A stretch of DNA of 7,139 nt from Gammaproteobacteria bacterium (GCA_020444775.1 JAGRHX010000375.1:1-7139), one strand, 5' to 3'; positions 1-6,387 are shown, numbered from the stretch's first letter. Notes: generated by a model from the letters alone, not told the origin. Numbers and translations: made by a program.

Positions 1-27
1 TAGGGCTTTTCCGTTTCCGGCATCTGC

Positions 28-729
28 TTGTGCGTCATTCGCCGGACCTGGCGCGGGGGCGTGCCGTTCGGGCGCGCGATGACCGGTGGCGGCGTCTCCA
101 TGGCGCTCTACGTCGGCGAGCACGCGAGCGCGGAGGAGCTGCGTGATGACTGGGTCCTCATCCATGAGCTCATTCACATCGGCTCGCCCTTCGTGCCGCG
201 TGCACCGTGGCTCACCGAGGGGCTCGCAACCTACTTCGAGCCGTTGATCCGCGCTCGGGTCGGGCTGCAATCCGAGCAGGCAATGTGGCGCGAGTTCGTG
301 ACCTACATGCCGCGTGGTGCCAGCGTGATGCGTTCGAGCGGGCTTTCCCGCGGCGGCTTTCGCGGCTGGTACTGGGGCGGCGCGCTGCTGATGCTACTGA
401 CCGATGTCGAGATGCGGCGCGCGTCGCACGGCGCGCGCGGCTTGGAGGACTGCCTGCGCGATGTTCGCCACTCGCTCGGCAACTACCGGCGCATCGTCGC
501 GCTCGAACGAATGGTCTCCGCCTGCGACGCCGCGGTGGGCGGCCGAGCGCTCGGCGAGATGGTCGAACGCTACGCGCGGCGCGCTGGAGAGATCGACCTC
601 GACGGGCTGTGGCGCGATCTCGGTGTCGCGCTTGTCGGCGATACCATCGAGCTCGACGATACGGCACCGCTTGCCAGCTTGCGCAAGGCGATCGTTCACA
701 ACGGCTTGCCGGCCGGTGCGCCTCGTTGA
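28..729 (+). CDS. M61-like zinc metallopeptidase, C-terminal catalytic part (5'-truncated or frameshifted)
   Basis: This is probably a gluzincin-type zinc peptidase related to family M61. From the TTG at position 28, residues 46-50 read HELIH (HExxH: two zinc ligands plus catalytic Glu). Thirteen residues later comes WLTEGLATYFE, whose first Glu (about residue 64) is the expected third ligand. The VPFG and TGGGVS segments (about residues 12-24) are typical of what lies just before the active site in this group. Family members usually have a long N-terminal domain and a signal peptide ahead of this point; neither is here, because the frame has a TAG at positions 1-3. TTG 28, GTG 61 and ATG 79 are possible starts, but none has a convincing ribosome site. 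The N-terminal half is therefore probably in another frame upstream of the window, making this a broken gene, or this is a catalytic-domain-only version. The catalytic assignment is fairly sure; substrate and completeness are not. Confidence 0.7.
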   Translation: MCVIRRTWRGGVPFGRAMTGGGVSMALYVGEHASAEELRDDWVLIHELIHIGSPFVPRAPWLTEGLATYFEPLIRARVGLQSEQAMWREFVTYMPRGASVMRSSGLSRGGFRGWYWGGALLMLLTDVEMRRASHGARGLEDCLRDVRHSLGNYRRIVALERMVSACDAAVGGRALGEMVERYARRAGEIDLDGLWRDLGVALVGDTIELDDTAPLASLRKAIVHNGLPAGAPR

Positions 730-1013
730 TCTGCTTGATGGCCGCTCCGCTGTACCAGCTTCCCGACTGGCGGCGTTGCCACCAGCCTCGACCGATCCTC
801 GATGAAGGTCTGCGATTGGCCGCATGAGTTCATCGTGTCGAGTCGGTGAGCAGCGCGATCCAGCCCGGCGCGGACGTCAACGCATGATGCGGCGGACGGT
901 TGCCTTCGGCGGTCCATGGCGCCAGGTGATCGCGGCGTGCTTGGGTGAACGTGATGTGGCCACGCGCCATCCCGGGCCTGCCGAGCCTGGATCGATCACA
1001 GCGGTGCAGGTGG
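730..1013. other. Convergent intergenic gap without a recognisable gene
   Basis: This 284-bp stretch lies between the peptidase (+) and the DUF2237 gene (-), so it must hold both 3' ends. Open frames run through it in several phases, but none has a recognisable protein motif or a good ribosome site. The only structure I saw is a distant 7-bp inverted repeat (ATGGCGC at 916-922 and GCGCCAT at 964-970), too widely spaced to be a convincing terminator. Confidence 0.5.
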
Positions 1014-1415
1014 TCAGTTCAGATCCAACGCGTGACGCTTCAGGACATCCAGCGACACGTGGCGCAGGACCTGCTCATGAGTCGACCCCAGCACCACCCG
1101 AGGCGCCATGTCCGCTTGCACTGCCTCGACAAAGCGCAACACGTGAAGGCACCAGCGGTCTCCGTGGTTGAGCCCGCGAAAACGCATCTCGGGCCGGGGC
1201 GTGATGAGGTCGTTGCCGCGTTGGCGCGAGAACCGAAGAAAGTCGTCGGTCACCTGCACGCAGACCAGATGAGCAACCCCGGTCTCGCCATGGGTCGCGC
1301 AGCAGCCATCGCGGAAGTAGCCCGTCAGTGGGGCGTAGCTGCAGGCAAGCAGCGGTCCACCGAGGACGTTCCTCTCGTTGTGTATAGCATCGTCTTGGTT
1401 GGGGTCATCGCTCAT
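1014..1415 (-). CDS. DUF2237 family protein
   Basis: This 133-residue protein is a clear member of DUF2237, a small, widely distributed bacterial family of unknown function. The conserved blocks appear in the expected order: NVLGG (residues 16-20), a Cys at 25, TGYFRDGCC (31-39), RGNDL (66-70), TPRPE (72-76), GDRWCL (85-90), a PxVVL segment (105-109) and a TH pair (112-113). Several conserved Cys residues and the many invariant Gly/Arg/Asp positions suggest an enzyme or metal/redox-binding role, but that is inference. Length is close to the family norm, with about 15 extra N-terminal residues, so the true start could be slightly internal. It lies 48 bp downstream of the 2-hydroxyacid dehydrogenase on the same strand and may be cotranscribed. 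The gene looks intact. Confidence 0.9.
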   Translation of the reverse strand: MSDDPNQDDAIHNERNVLGGPLLACSYAPLTGYFRDGCCATHGETGVAHLVCVQVTDDFLRFSRQRGNDLITPRPEMRFRGLNHGDRWCLHVLRFVEAVQADMAPRVVLGSTHEQVLRHVSLDVLKRHALDLN

Positions 1416-1463
1416 GACCCGCAGTCTAACCCGCCGCTGTCGGCCATGTCGCGATCTCGGATG

Positions 1464-2567
1464 TCATGAATTCGCGTGCCGCGGCCCGTCCCGCGAAGCG
1501 AGGTGGTCGCCGTCACCCAACTGAGGTGGTGTGAAGCCGATGATGTCGGCAAATCGCTCGCGATAGCGCGGCCAGGCCTCGGGGTTCACCAATCGAGGTG
1601 GCACGCCGCCGTCGAGCAGTGTCAGCCACTGCTGCGCGGCGGCGGCGGCGGAGTTGCGCATGGATTCCGCCGTGACCCCGGCGCAATGCGGGGTCGCGAT
1701 GACGTTGTCCATGTTGAGCAGCGGATGCTGCGGCGCCGGCGGCTCTGTGTCGAACACGTCGATGCCGGCACCGGCGATTCGCCCGGTCTGGAGCGCCTCG
1801 ATGAGATCGGACTCGCGATGGATGCCGCCGCGCGCGGTGTTGATGAAGTAGGCGCTCGGTCGCATGCGCTCGAGCTGCGCGGCGCCAATCATGCCGAGCG
1901 TCTCTTCGCTGCGCGGGCAGTGCACCGACACGAAGTCTGATTGATCGAGCAGCTCGTGCAGAGATACCTTGCGAGCGCCGCGCCCTTGGATCTGCTCGTC
2001 GGTGAGGTACGGGTCGTAGGCCAGCACCTCGGTGCGGAACGCGACCCTGCAGATCTCCGCGACGCGCGAGCCGATGTTGCCGAGCCCGATGATGCCGACG
2101 GTCTTGCCCTGCAGCTCACCGCCGACGAAGGCGAAGCGATCGACGTCCGGCTCGCGCGCAATGATGCGACTGAGCAGCGCGATCTTCTTGGCGAGCGAGA
2201 GCATGAGCCCTACAGCGTGCTCGGCCACCGCCTCGCTATTGGTTCCGGATTGGTTGCAGACGATGATGCCGGCTCTGGTGCAGGCTTCGACGTCGATGAC
2301 GTCGTAGCCTGCGCCTGTCGAGCTCATGGCCAGAAGGTTGGGCGAACGCTCGATGAGCCCGCTGTCACCGAACCAGGGTGAGCGCAGCTCGGTGCGAGGC
2401 AGCACCTGGTAGCCCACCGCTCGGCTCATCTCGCTCCAGTTCTCTGAATCATCCGCTGACAGCGCCAGGCGCACCAGCTCGATGTCCTCTCGTGCGCGCA
2501 GGATCTGCTCGGCGATCGGGTCCAGCCAGAACTCGAAGTAGACCAATCTCTTTTTGTTCACACTCAC
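1464..2567 (-). CDS. D-isomer-specific 2-hydroxyacid dehydrogenase, NAD-dependent
   Basis: This cytoplasmic oxidoreductase of the D-2-hydroxyacid dehydrogenase family (PGDH/GyaR-like) should interconvert a D-2-hydroxyacid and a 2-oxoacid using NAD(P)H. The 367 residues show the split substrate domain with the inserted Rossmann domain: GLGNIG at 161-166 is the dinucleotide-binding loop, and Asp185 after LAY is the usual NAD-preferring acidic residue. The catalytic triad is intact: Arg246 in NTARGG, Glu275 in FDTEPP and His294 in TPHCAG. About 35 residues extend past the usual C-terminus (after LVNPEAW) and include a hydrophilic tail. There is no ACT domain, so biosynthetic SerA of the long type is unlikely. 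The start is a GTG supported by GGAG six bases upstream. The substrate cannot be told from sequence; glyoxylate, hydroxypyruvate, phosphoglycerate or a catabolic 2-oxoacid are all possible. The DUF2237 gene follows on the same strand. Confidence 0.92.
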   Translation of the reverse strand: MSVNKKRLVYFEFWLDPIAEQILRAREDIELVRLALSADDSENWSEMSRAVGYQVLPRTELRSPWFGDSGLIERSPNLLAMSSTGAGYDVIDVEACTRAGIIVCNQSGTNSEAVAEHAVGLMLSLAKKIALLSRIIAREPDVDRFAFVGGELQGKTVGIIGLGNIGSRVAEICRVAFRTEVLAYDPYLTDEQIQGRGARKVSLHELLDQSDFVSVHCPRSEETLGMIGAAQLERMRPSAYFINTARGGIHRESDLIEALQTGRIAGAGIDVFDTEPPAPQHPLLNMDNVIATPHCAGVTAESMRNSAAAAAQQWLTLLDGGVPPRLVNPEAWPRYRERFADIIGFTPPQLGDGDHLASRDGPRHANS

Positions 2568-3299
2568 CGTATTCTCCGGTCTGGTTGCCTGGCACCGAGG
2601 CCTCGGCTCACCTTGGTGTTCTCAGGCGCAGGCGCGACGCATCCGTTCCCAGCTCTCGATGGCATGTTCCTGACGGGGCAGGATTGAGAAGACGAGCCGC
2701 CACGAGCCTGCGGCCTCGAGGGTCAGGATTCAAGAATCGAAGCGTTGTTGAAACGGCGACCGGCAACTCGCACGCCGGGCGTGGGTGAGAAAGAACGCGC
2801 CGCCCTCGCCATCCATCGCGCTACCACGGAAGACATTGATTAATCGGCAGATCAACCAGCGCTTGCCAGGCGTGCCTCTTACCGGTGAGTCATCGTGAAT
2901 CAAAGCAGGCGGCATTTCCATGCTTTTGCCTCGTCTGCAGCTTCGCTGAAGAGGCCTGGTCGTCACGGCGCCGAGCTGCGGCATCATCCGGGTGGTGATG
3001 GTGAGCACTGCCCTCAAATCTGTGTGGTAAACCATGTCAGATCCGTAGAACGGCTCATGGAGGACCGTCATGCGCAACCGTCAATCGCTACTCGCGGCAC
3101 CGGATCGCTCTTAACAGGCCTGCCCGGCGGTATTCGAGGCCGATGTGCGCGTCGGTCGACGGTCTTCTTCTCACACTCTTACAGGACGGCTTACCTCGAC
3201 CCTGGTGGGAAACGGCGCTCTTGGCACCGCGGCCGCTGGTGATCTGCGGCCCTGTCCGGGTAATGATCGAGGTCCGTGCACCCGCAATCGAGTGCTTGA
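2568..3299. other. Long gap without a convincing gene; possible gene remnant on the minus strand
   Basis: About 730 bp separate the divergent dehydrogenase (-) and hypothetical gene (+), so this stretch should contain both promoters. I found no clear sigma-70 pair. A perfect 12-base palindrome, CCGAGGCCTCGG (2595-2606), lies about 28 bp upstream of the dehydrogenase start and could be an operator. A minus-strand frame runs from 3077 to a TGA at 2730, and the same frame is then open for 35 more codons to 2622; I recognise no family in it, and it could be a decayed gene. On the plus strand a good GGAGG (3059-3063) precedes an ATG at 3070 that opens only 14 codons. No tRNA-like or insertion-sequence structure was seen. 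Confidence 0.5.
2572..2577 (-). promoter_or_regulatory. Ribosome binding site of the dehydrogenase gene
   Basis: The minus strand reads GGAGAA here, with GGAG six bases before the GTG at 2567. It supports this non-ATG start, since no in-frame ATG lies nearby. Confidence 0.7.
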
Positions 3300-4124
3300 A
3301 TGGCCGAGAGCTCTCGCGATCGCCTGACAAGCAGGCAGCGGAAGGCGAAGGAGGACTTCGTCACGACCGCGTTCGAGGACATGGCGCCTCGGTTCAGCGC
3401 CCCTTTAGACGATCCACGCCTGCAAGCGCCGCCGGAGGGCGTCCGGGAACACGGGTACGCGTTCATCTGGGAAGAGATGTGCAGCCTGTTCGAGGACGCT
3501 GGATTGGCGGAAGGTCATTGGCCCGAGTGGTGGTGCGCCCCGGACGATCCGCGAATTGGCAAGATGCAACCCCCGGTCTATCGACAAACCGTGAGGGCCA
3601 TCGACACAGGTGGGTTCCTGAAGAGAAACCCCACACCTGAGGTGGTGACGGTCGGGCGCGTTCTGTGGATCTGGGCGGAACTGTTCTCGGACTGGTGGGC
3701 GTTCTCAAATGGTGTTCACCTTCCAACCAGTAAATCGGTATGCGATCTCAGGCCGGAATATGCCGATCAGATCCGCCGGCTGGAGGTTCTTGGCTTCACG
3801 CGTAGATCCGGCGTGCACTTCGAGTGGCATCGGCTCTTTCACCAATCGCGCGAGCCCGGTGAACACTGGAACAGGTGGCTCGAACCCCACGATCGATTGG
3901 ACTGGTCTGGCCATGCCGGGGATCCGGAGCCTGCTCTTGAAATTCAGCTCCGAGAGATTTTCGAAGGGCTGCCAATGCATGCAAGACTTCAGATCGAGAC
4001 CTTCGCCGCGCAGGGCGATTTCGTTCTTGCTGTGAAGGCTCTGAGGGACAACACGGCCTTGGGTTTGTTCGATTCAACGAAGATCATCGAGGCTGTGTTT
4101 CCTGGCCTTCGTTCCAAGGAATGA
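3300..4124 (+). CDS. Hypothetical tryptophan-rich protein with an L7/L12-like C-terminal segment
   Basis: I do not recognise a named family for this 274-residue protein. It appears soluble: no signal peptide or membrane helix is visible. The middle is rich in aromatic residues, with Trp clusters such as WPEWW (74-78), WIW (123-125) and WW (132-133) and a run of HFEWHRLFH (173-181). The C-terminal 30-odd residues (about 236-266) follow the pattern AVKALRDNTALGLFDSTKIIE, which resembles the AIK-x-x-R-x-x-TG-x-GL-x-x-AK-x-x-VE motif of the ribosomal protein bL12 C-terminal domain; similar L12-like tails occur on other non-ribosomal bacterial proteins. The start ATG at 3300 has only a weak GAG about eight bases upstream, and ATG 3381 is an alternative. 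Base composition looks a little less GC-rich than the flanking metabolic genes, which would fit an acquired gene, but I could not measure it. The reading frame is uninterrupted and ends just before two hairpins. Confidence 0.65.
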   Translation: MAESSRDRLTSRQRKAKEDFVTTAFEDMAPRFSAPLDDPRLQAPPEGVREHGYAFIWEEMCSLFEDAGLAEGHWPEWWCAPDDPRIGKMQPPVYRQTVRAIDTGGFLKRNPTPEVVTVGRVLWIWAELFSDWWAFSNGVHLPTSKSVCDLRPEYADQIRRLEVLGFTRRSGVHFEWHRLFHQSREPGEHWNRWLEPHDRLDWSGHAGDPEPALEIQLREIFEGLPMHARLQIETFAAQGDFVLAVKALRDNTALGLFDSTKIIEAVFPGLRSKE

Positions 4125-4164
4125 GGAACCTCCGCGGTGCGCCACCGGGCGCCGATTGATCTCG

Positions 4165-4183
4165 CGGGCGGACGTCCCGCCCG
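4165..4183 (+). terminator. Hairpin 1 between the hypothetical gene and the aldolase gene
   Basis: CGGGCGG (4165-4171) and CCGCCCG (4177-4183) form a perfect 7-bp stem around the 5-base loop ACGTC. There is no T tract after it. It lies 40 bp past the hypothetical gene's stop and may limit readthrough, alone or with the next hairpin. Confidence 0.45.
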
Positions 4184-4191
4184 GAAAGTAC

Positions 4192-4218
4192 GGACCCGCT
4201 ACATCCAGTAGCGGGCCC
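4192..4218 (+). terminator. Hairpin 2, in the leader of the aldolase gene
   Basis: CCCGCTAC (4195-4202) pairs perfectly with GTAGCGGG (4208-4215) around the loop ATCCA. Beyond an A/C mismatch, GG (4192-4193) pairs with CC (4217-4218). No T tract follows, so it could be a Rho-assisted terminator, an mRNA 3' stabiliser or part of a leader structure; it lies about 40 bases upstream of the aldolase start. Confidence 0.45.
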
Positions 4219-4250
4219 AGAACCTGGCAATAGAGGCACATCGTACGACA

Positions 4251-4254
4251 GGAG
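4251..4254 (+). promoter_or_regulatory. Ribosome binding site of the aldolase gene
   Basis: GGAG lies six bases upstream of the ATG at 4261, a near-ideal spacing that fixes this start. Confidence 0.75.
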
Positions 4255-4260
4255 CGAGCG

Positions 4261-5061
4261 ATGAACGAGGACCTGAACAGCGTCGTGTGCAACCACACGA
4301 AGGCCATCCTGGATGGTGGCGGCATGGCATTGATGATGTCGGTGCGCGCCTCGAAGTCGGTCGATACCGTGCTCGCCCTGCAGGCGGCGGGGTTCGACAG
4401 CTTCTTCGTCGACCTGGAGCACGGCGGGCTCACGATGCCCGAGGCGAGCCAGCTCGCGGTCATGGGGCTCGCTGCCGGCGTGAGCGTGTTCGTGCGCCTG
4501 CCAGGGCACAGCGCGACGGCCGCAGCACAAGCGTTGGATGGCGGCGCTTGGGGCGTCATCGTGCCGCATCTTCAGACGCCGGAGCAGGCACGTGCGATGG
4601 CCGATGCGTGCCTTTATCCCCCGCTCGGTCACCGCTCCGCGTCGAGCACCGTTCCGCACCTGCGGTTTCGCGACTGGCCGGTCGCAGCAGCGCGCGCCCG
4701 GCTGAACGAGCAGGCGATGCTCATCTGTCAGATCGAGACACTGCTCGGTGTGGAGAACGCCAGTGCCATCGCCGCCGTCGATGGCGTGTCGATGCTGCTG
4801 CTCGGTGGCAACGACTTGAGCGCCGACATGGGGATCCCTGGCGAGTACACGCATCCGCGCTTCATCGAGGCGGTGGGCCGCATCATCGATGCGGCGCGCG
4901 AGCACGGCAAGCATTGCGGCATCGCGGGTATCGGCTCGGCCGAGCTCATGCAGCAGTTCTACGCGCGTGGCGCGCGGCTGTTCTCACTCGGTACCGATAC
5001 CGGCGCGTTTCTCGCGCGCGCCACGCAGCTCGCCGCGACCGCACGCGAGATGCCGGGCTGA
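4261..5061 (+). CDS. HpcH/HpaI-type class II aldolase (citrate lyase-like family)
   Basis: This cytoplasmic, divalent-metal-dependent aldolase should cleave or form 4-hydroxy-2-oxoacids, releasing pyruvate or a related 2-oxoacid plus an aldehyde, as in the meta-cleavage pathways of aromatic acids. The 266 residues match the usual length (250-270). Visible family signatures in order are DLEHG (51-55, with the active-site His), VRLPG with Arg79 (pyruvate-binding position), GAWGVIVP (95-102), YPPLGHRS (119-126), QIET (157-160, Glu159 as metal ligand), GVENASAI (163-170) and GGNDLSADMG (182-191, Asp185 as second metal ligand). All catalytic positions I can identify are present, so the gene should be functional. 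The neighbouring downstream frame encodes a gutted amidohydrolase of a type that often accompanies such aldolases in catabolic operons. The exact substrate cannot be assigned. Confidence 0.93.
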   Translation: MNEDLNSVVCNHTKAILDGGGMALMMSVRASKSVDTVLALQAAGFDSFFVDLEHGGLTMPEASQLAVMGLAAGVSVFVRLPGHSATAAAQALDGGAWGVIVPHLQTPEQARAMADACLYPPLGHRSASSTVPHLRFRDWPVAAARARLNEQAMLICQIETLLGVENASAIAAVDGVSMLLLGGNDLSADMGIPGEYTHPRFIEAVGRIIDAAREHGKHCGIAGIGSAELMQQFYARGARLFSLGTDTGAFLARATQLAATAREMPG

Positions 5062-5118
5062 GCACGCGACGAGCCGCGAGCCGTCGCGGCGGATCACGCC
5101 CCCGTTCTCGATAGCCTC

Positions 5119-5562
5119 GTGCCGCCCGAACTCGGTGAGGCAAATAGGGTCCAGGTCGCGGGTGAGGATTACGGGGCCAGCGATATCGTCATCAACGCGT
5201 TCACGCCAGAGGCGTTGAACAGCGCCTGGATGTCGACGGACATGCAGTTCCGCGAGAAGGCTCGGGTGAAGCCCGAGTATCGCGCTGGCGTATCGGCGGC
5301 CGGCTATATCGAGATGATGGACCGGGCAGGTATCGAGCGCTCACTGCTGGTCGCGCAGCGCTCGGGCGATCTCCGCGTTCAGGGCTCGGCGCACATGCTG
5401 CTCGACATGAACACATTCGGTCAGGACAAGGTCCTGTTCGGCACTGATTGGCCCGTGGTCGATCCCGAGCGCGTCATGGTGGAGGTTGCCGACATCGACT
5501 GGCGCGAGGGTGCCAAGTGCAAGGTGTTGCGCGACAACGCGCTCGCCCTGTTCAGCCTCTAG
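5119..5562 (+). pseudogene. Amidohydrolase (Amidohydro_2/ACMSD-like) with a large in-frame internal deletion
   Basis: The frame keeps both ends of an Amidohydro_2 family enzyme but not its middle. Residues 22-90 (DIVINAFTPE, GVSAAGYIEMMDRAGIERSLLVA, then a GD-x-x-x-QGS stretch) correspond to the N-terminal strand and first helices. Residues 98-147 (NTFGQDKVLFGTDWPVVDPERV, then KVLRDNALALFSL) correspond to the C-terminal strand carrying the conserved metal/catalytic Asp and the last helix. The central barrel strands, with the metal-binding His residues, are absent, so 147 residues stand where family members have roughly 330. The junction lies near 5386-5415 and keeps the reading frame. The start is also poor: GTG 5119 has no ribosome site, and the frame is open back to the aldolase stop 57 bp upstream, in the same phase. 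The product cannot be an active hydrolase or decarboxylase in the usual sense. An assembly collapse is the main alternative to a true deletion. Confidence 0.8.
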
Positions 5563-5588
5563 CAGGCCTGCTGAGACTCGGAGCCGCA

Positions 5589-5620
5589 CGCCAGGAGACC
5601 GGTCGTGTCCGGTCCTGGCG
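5589..5620 (+). terminator. Hairpin downstream of the aldolase-amidohydrolase unit
   Basis: CGCCAGGA (5589-5596) pairs with TCCTGGCG (5613-5620). After a 2-base GA bulge, CCGG (5599-5602) pairs with CCGG (5609-5612), giving 12 bp around the loop TCGTGT. No T tract follows. Its place 27 bp after the stop codon suggests termination or 3'-end protection of the plus-strand transcript. Confidence 0.55.
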
Positions 5621-5695
5621 ACGTTGGCCCGGGCCTCGCGTCGCTCCGTTGGTGAAGGGGCGCTCGTCAGCAACGGCGACCGCTTTCTCACCAAA

Positions 5696-5733
5696 GCCCG
5701 GACACCTGCGGCCGGCGCCGCGGGTGTCCGGGC
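5696..5733 (-). terminator. Very strong 17-bp hairpin between convergent genes
   Basis: Bases 5696-5712 pair with 5717-5733 along all 17 positions (one G-T wobble) around the 4-base loop CGGC. The stem lies 10 bp beyond the cytochrome P460 stop. Read on the minus strand it is followed by TTTGG, a weak T stretch, so it most probably ends the minus-strand operon; being symmetrical it may also stop plus-strand readthrough. Confidence 0.65.
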
Positions 5734-5743
5734 CGCGTCTCGT

Positions 5744-6361
5744 TCAACGCGACTCCTTGGGAAGTGGCGCCAGCTGACGGTAGAAGCCCGAGAACACCAT
5801 GTCCTCGTGCGCGCTCGCCCTATGACAGCCGGCACAGGCCTGTTCCGGCGCCACCGGCGCGGTGGCCGCATACGGTGGCGCGTGGTGGCCGAAATTGAAG
5901 AATCCCCAGCCATTGGTCCGCGCGAATCGTTTCGAATCCTTGACCGAGACGTCGAGTCCGTTCGGCGTGTCCGGGAAGTAGCCGCGCCCGGAGGCCTCGG
6001 TACGCGAGCCGTCGTCGAAGGTGCCCGGTTGGGTGAGCTGCAGCTCCTTCACCAGCACCGTGCCTTCGGGCCATTCGCCGGTGCGGCGGTAGTGCTCGAA
6101 GGCAGACGGCGCGACATAGACATTGTGAAACTCGGGAAAGCCCGCTGCCCCGCCGTTGAGTGCATTGGGCGTGAGCGGTGAGCCGACGAACACCCACTGG
6201 CGAAAGTCCCTCGGCTGCTCGAGCTCGCCCGAGTCGGTGAAGCGTGGCTGATCCGCGTGGCGGGCCCTATCGGTGCTGCCCATCTGGCCGCTGGCAGCGG
6301 TGACGAGCATGCCGAGGCCGAGCAGCAGCACGGGCATGGCAAGGGTAGTGAGATGGCGCAT
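5744..6361 (-). CDS. Cytochrome P460 family protein, exported
   Basis: This predicted periplasmic mono-haem c-type cytochrome belongs to the P460 family, whose characterised members oxidise hydroxylamine (P460) or bind NO (cytochrome c'-beta). Residues 1-26 form a signal peptide (hydrophobic core VLLLGLGMLV, cleavage likely near the ASG-Q site). The haem-binding motif is CAGCH at 176-180 near the C-terminus, as expected. Family landmarks are FRQWVFVGSPLTPN (53-66), FPEFHNVYV (75-83), PEGTVLVKEL (98-107), GRGYFP (125-130) and VSVKDSKRFA (139-148). Lys105 lies where a haem-crosslinking lysine of true P460 might be, but this cannot be settled without alignment. Length (205) is normal. The start has AAGGAC about eight bases upstream. 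It follows the AhpD-like gene by 26 bp on the same strand, so the two are almost surely an operon. No ammonia- or hydroxylamine-oxidation gene is nearby, so the role is more likely detoxification or redox; the physiological substrate is unknown. Confidence 0.9.
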   Translation of the reverse strand: MRHLTTLAMPVLLLGLGMLVTAASGQMGSTDRARHADQPRFTDSGELEQPRDFRQWVFVGSPLTPNALNGGAAGFPEFHNVYVAPSAFEHYRRTGEWPEGTVLVKELQLTQPGTFDDGSRTEASGRGYFPDTPNGLDVSVKDSKRFARTNGWGFFNFGHHAPPYAATAPVAPEQACAGCHRASAHEDMVFSGFYRQLAPLPKESR

Positions 6362-6387
6362 GATTCGATGTCCTTGGAAGTCGGGTT

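Noticed and set aside
207..827. Long plus-strand frame overlapping the peptidase
   Set aside because: Arg/Ala-rich composition typical of an out-of-phase shadow in GC-rich DNA; the peptidase frame carries the real motifs.
916..970. 7-bp inverted repeat ATGGCGC/GCGCCAT as a convergent terminator
   Set aside because: The arms are separated by more than 40 bases with no supporting inner stem or T tract.
945..1469. 174-codon plus-strand frame over the DUF2237 gene
   Set aside because: The opposite strand encodes all DUF2237 signature blocks, so this is its antisense shadow.
3070..3114. 14-codon ORF with a good GGAGG site, possible leader peptide
   Set aside because: No regulatory codon run, no attenuator-like hairpin right after it and no adjacent operon start; one good ribosome site is not enough.
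3143..3640. 165-codon plus-strand frame overlapping the start of the hypothetical gene
   Set aside because: Its later half turns into Arg/Gly-rich shadow sequence within the better-supported 3300-4124 frame, and no family is recognisable.
4084..4914. 276-codon minus-strand frame over the aldolase
   Set aside because: Antisense shadow; the plus strand has an intact aldolase with every active-site motif and a good ribosome site.
5486..6181. 231-codon plus-strand frame across the hairpins and P460 gene
   Set aside because: It runs through the intergenic hairpins and antisense to a clear P460 gene with signal peptide and CxxCH; no domain is visible in it.
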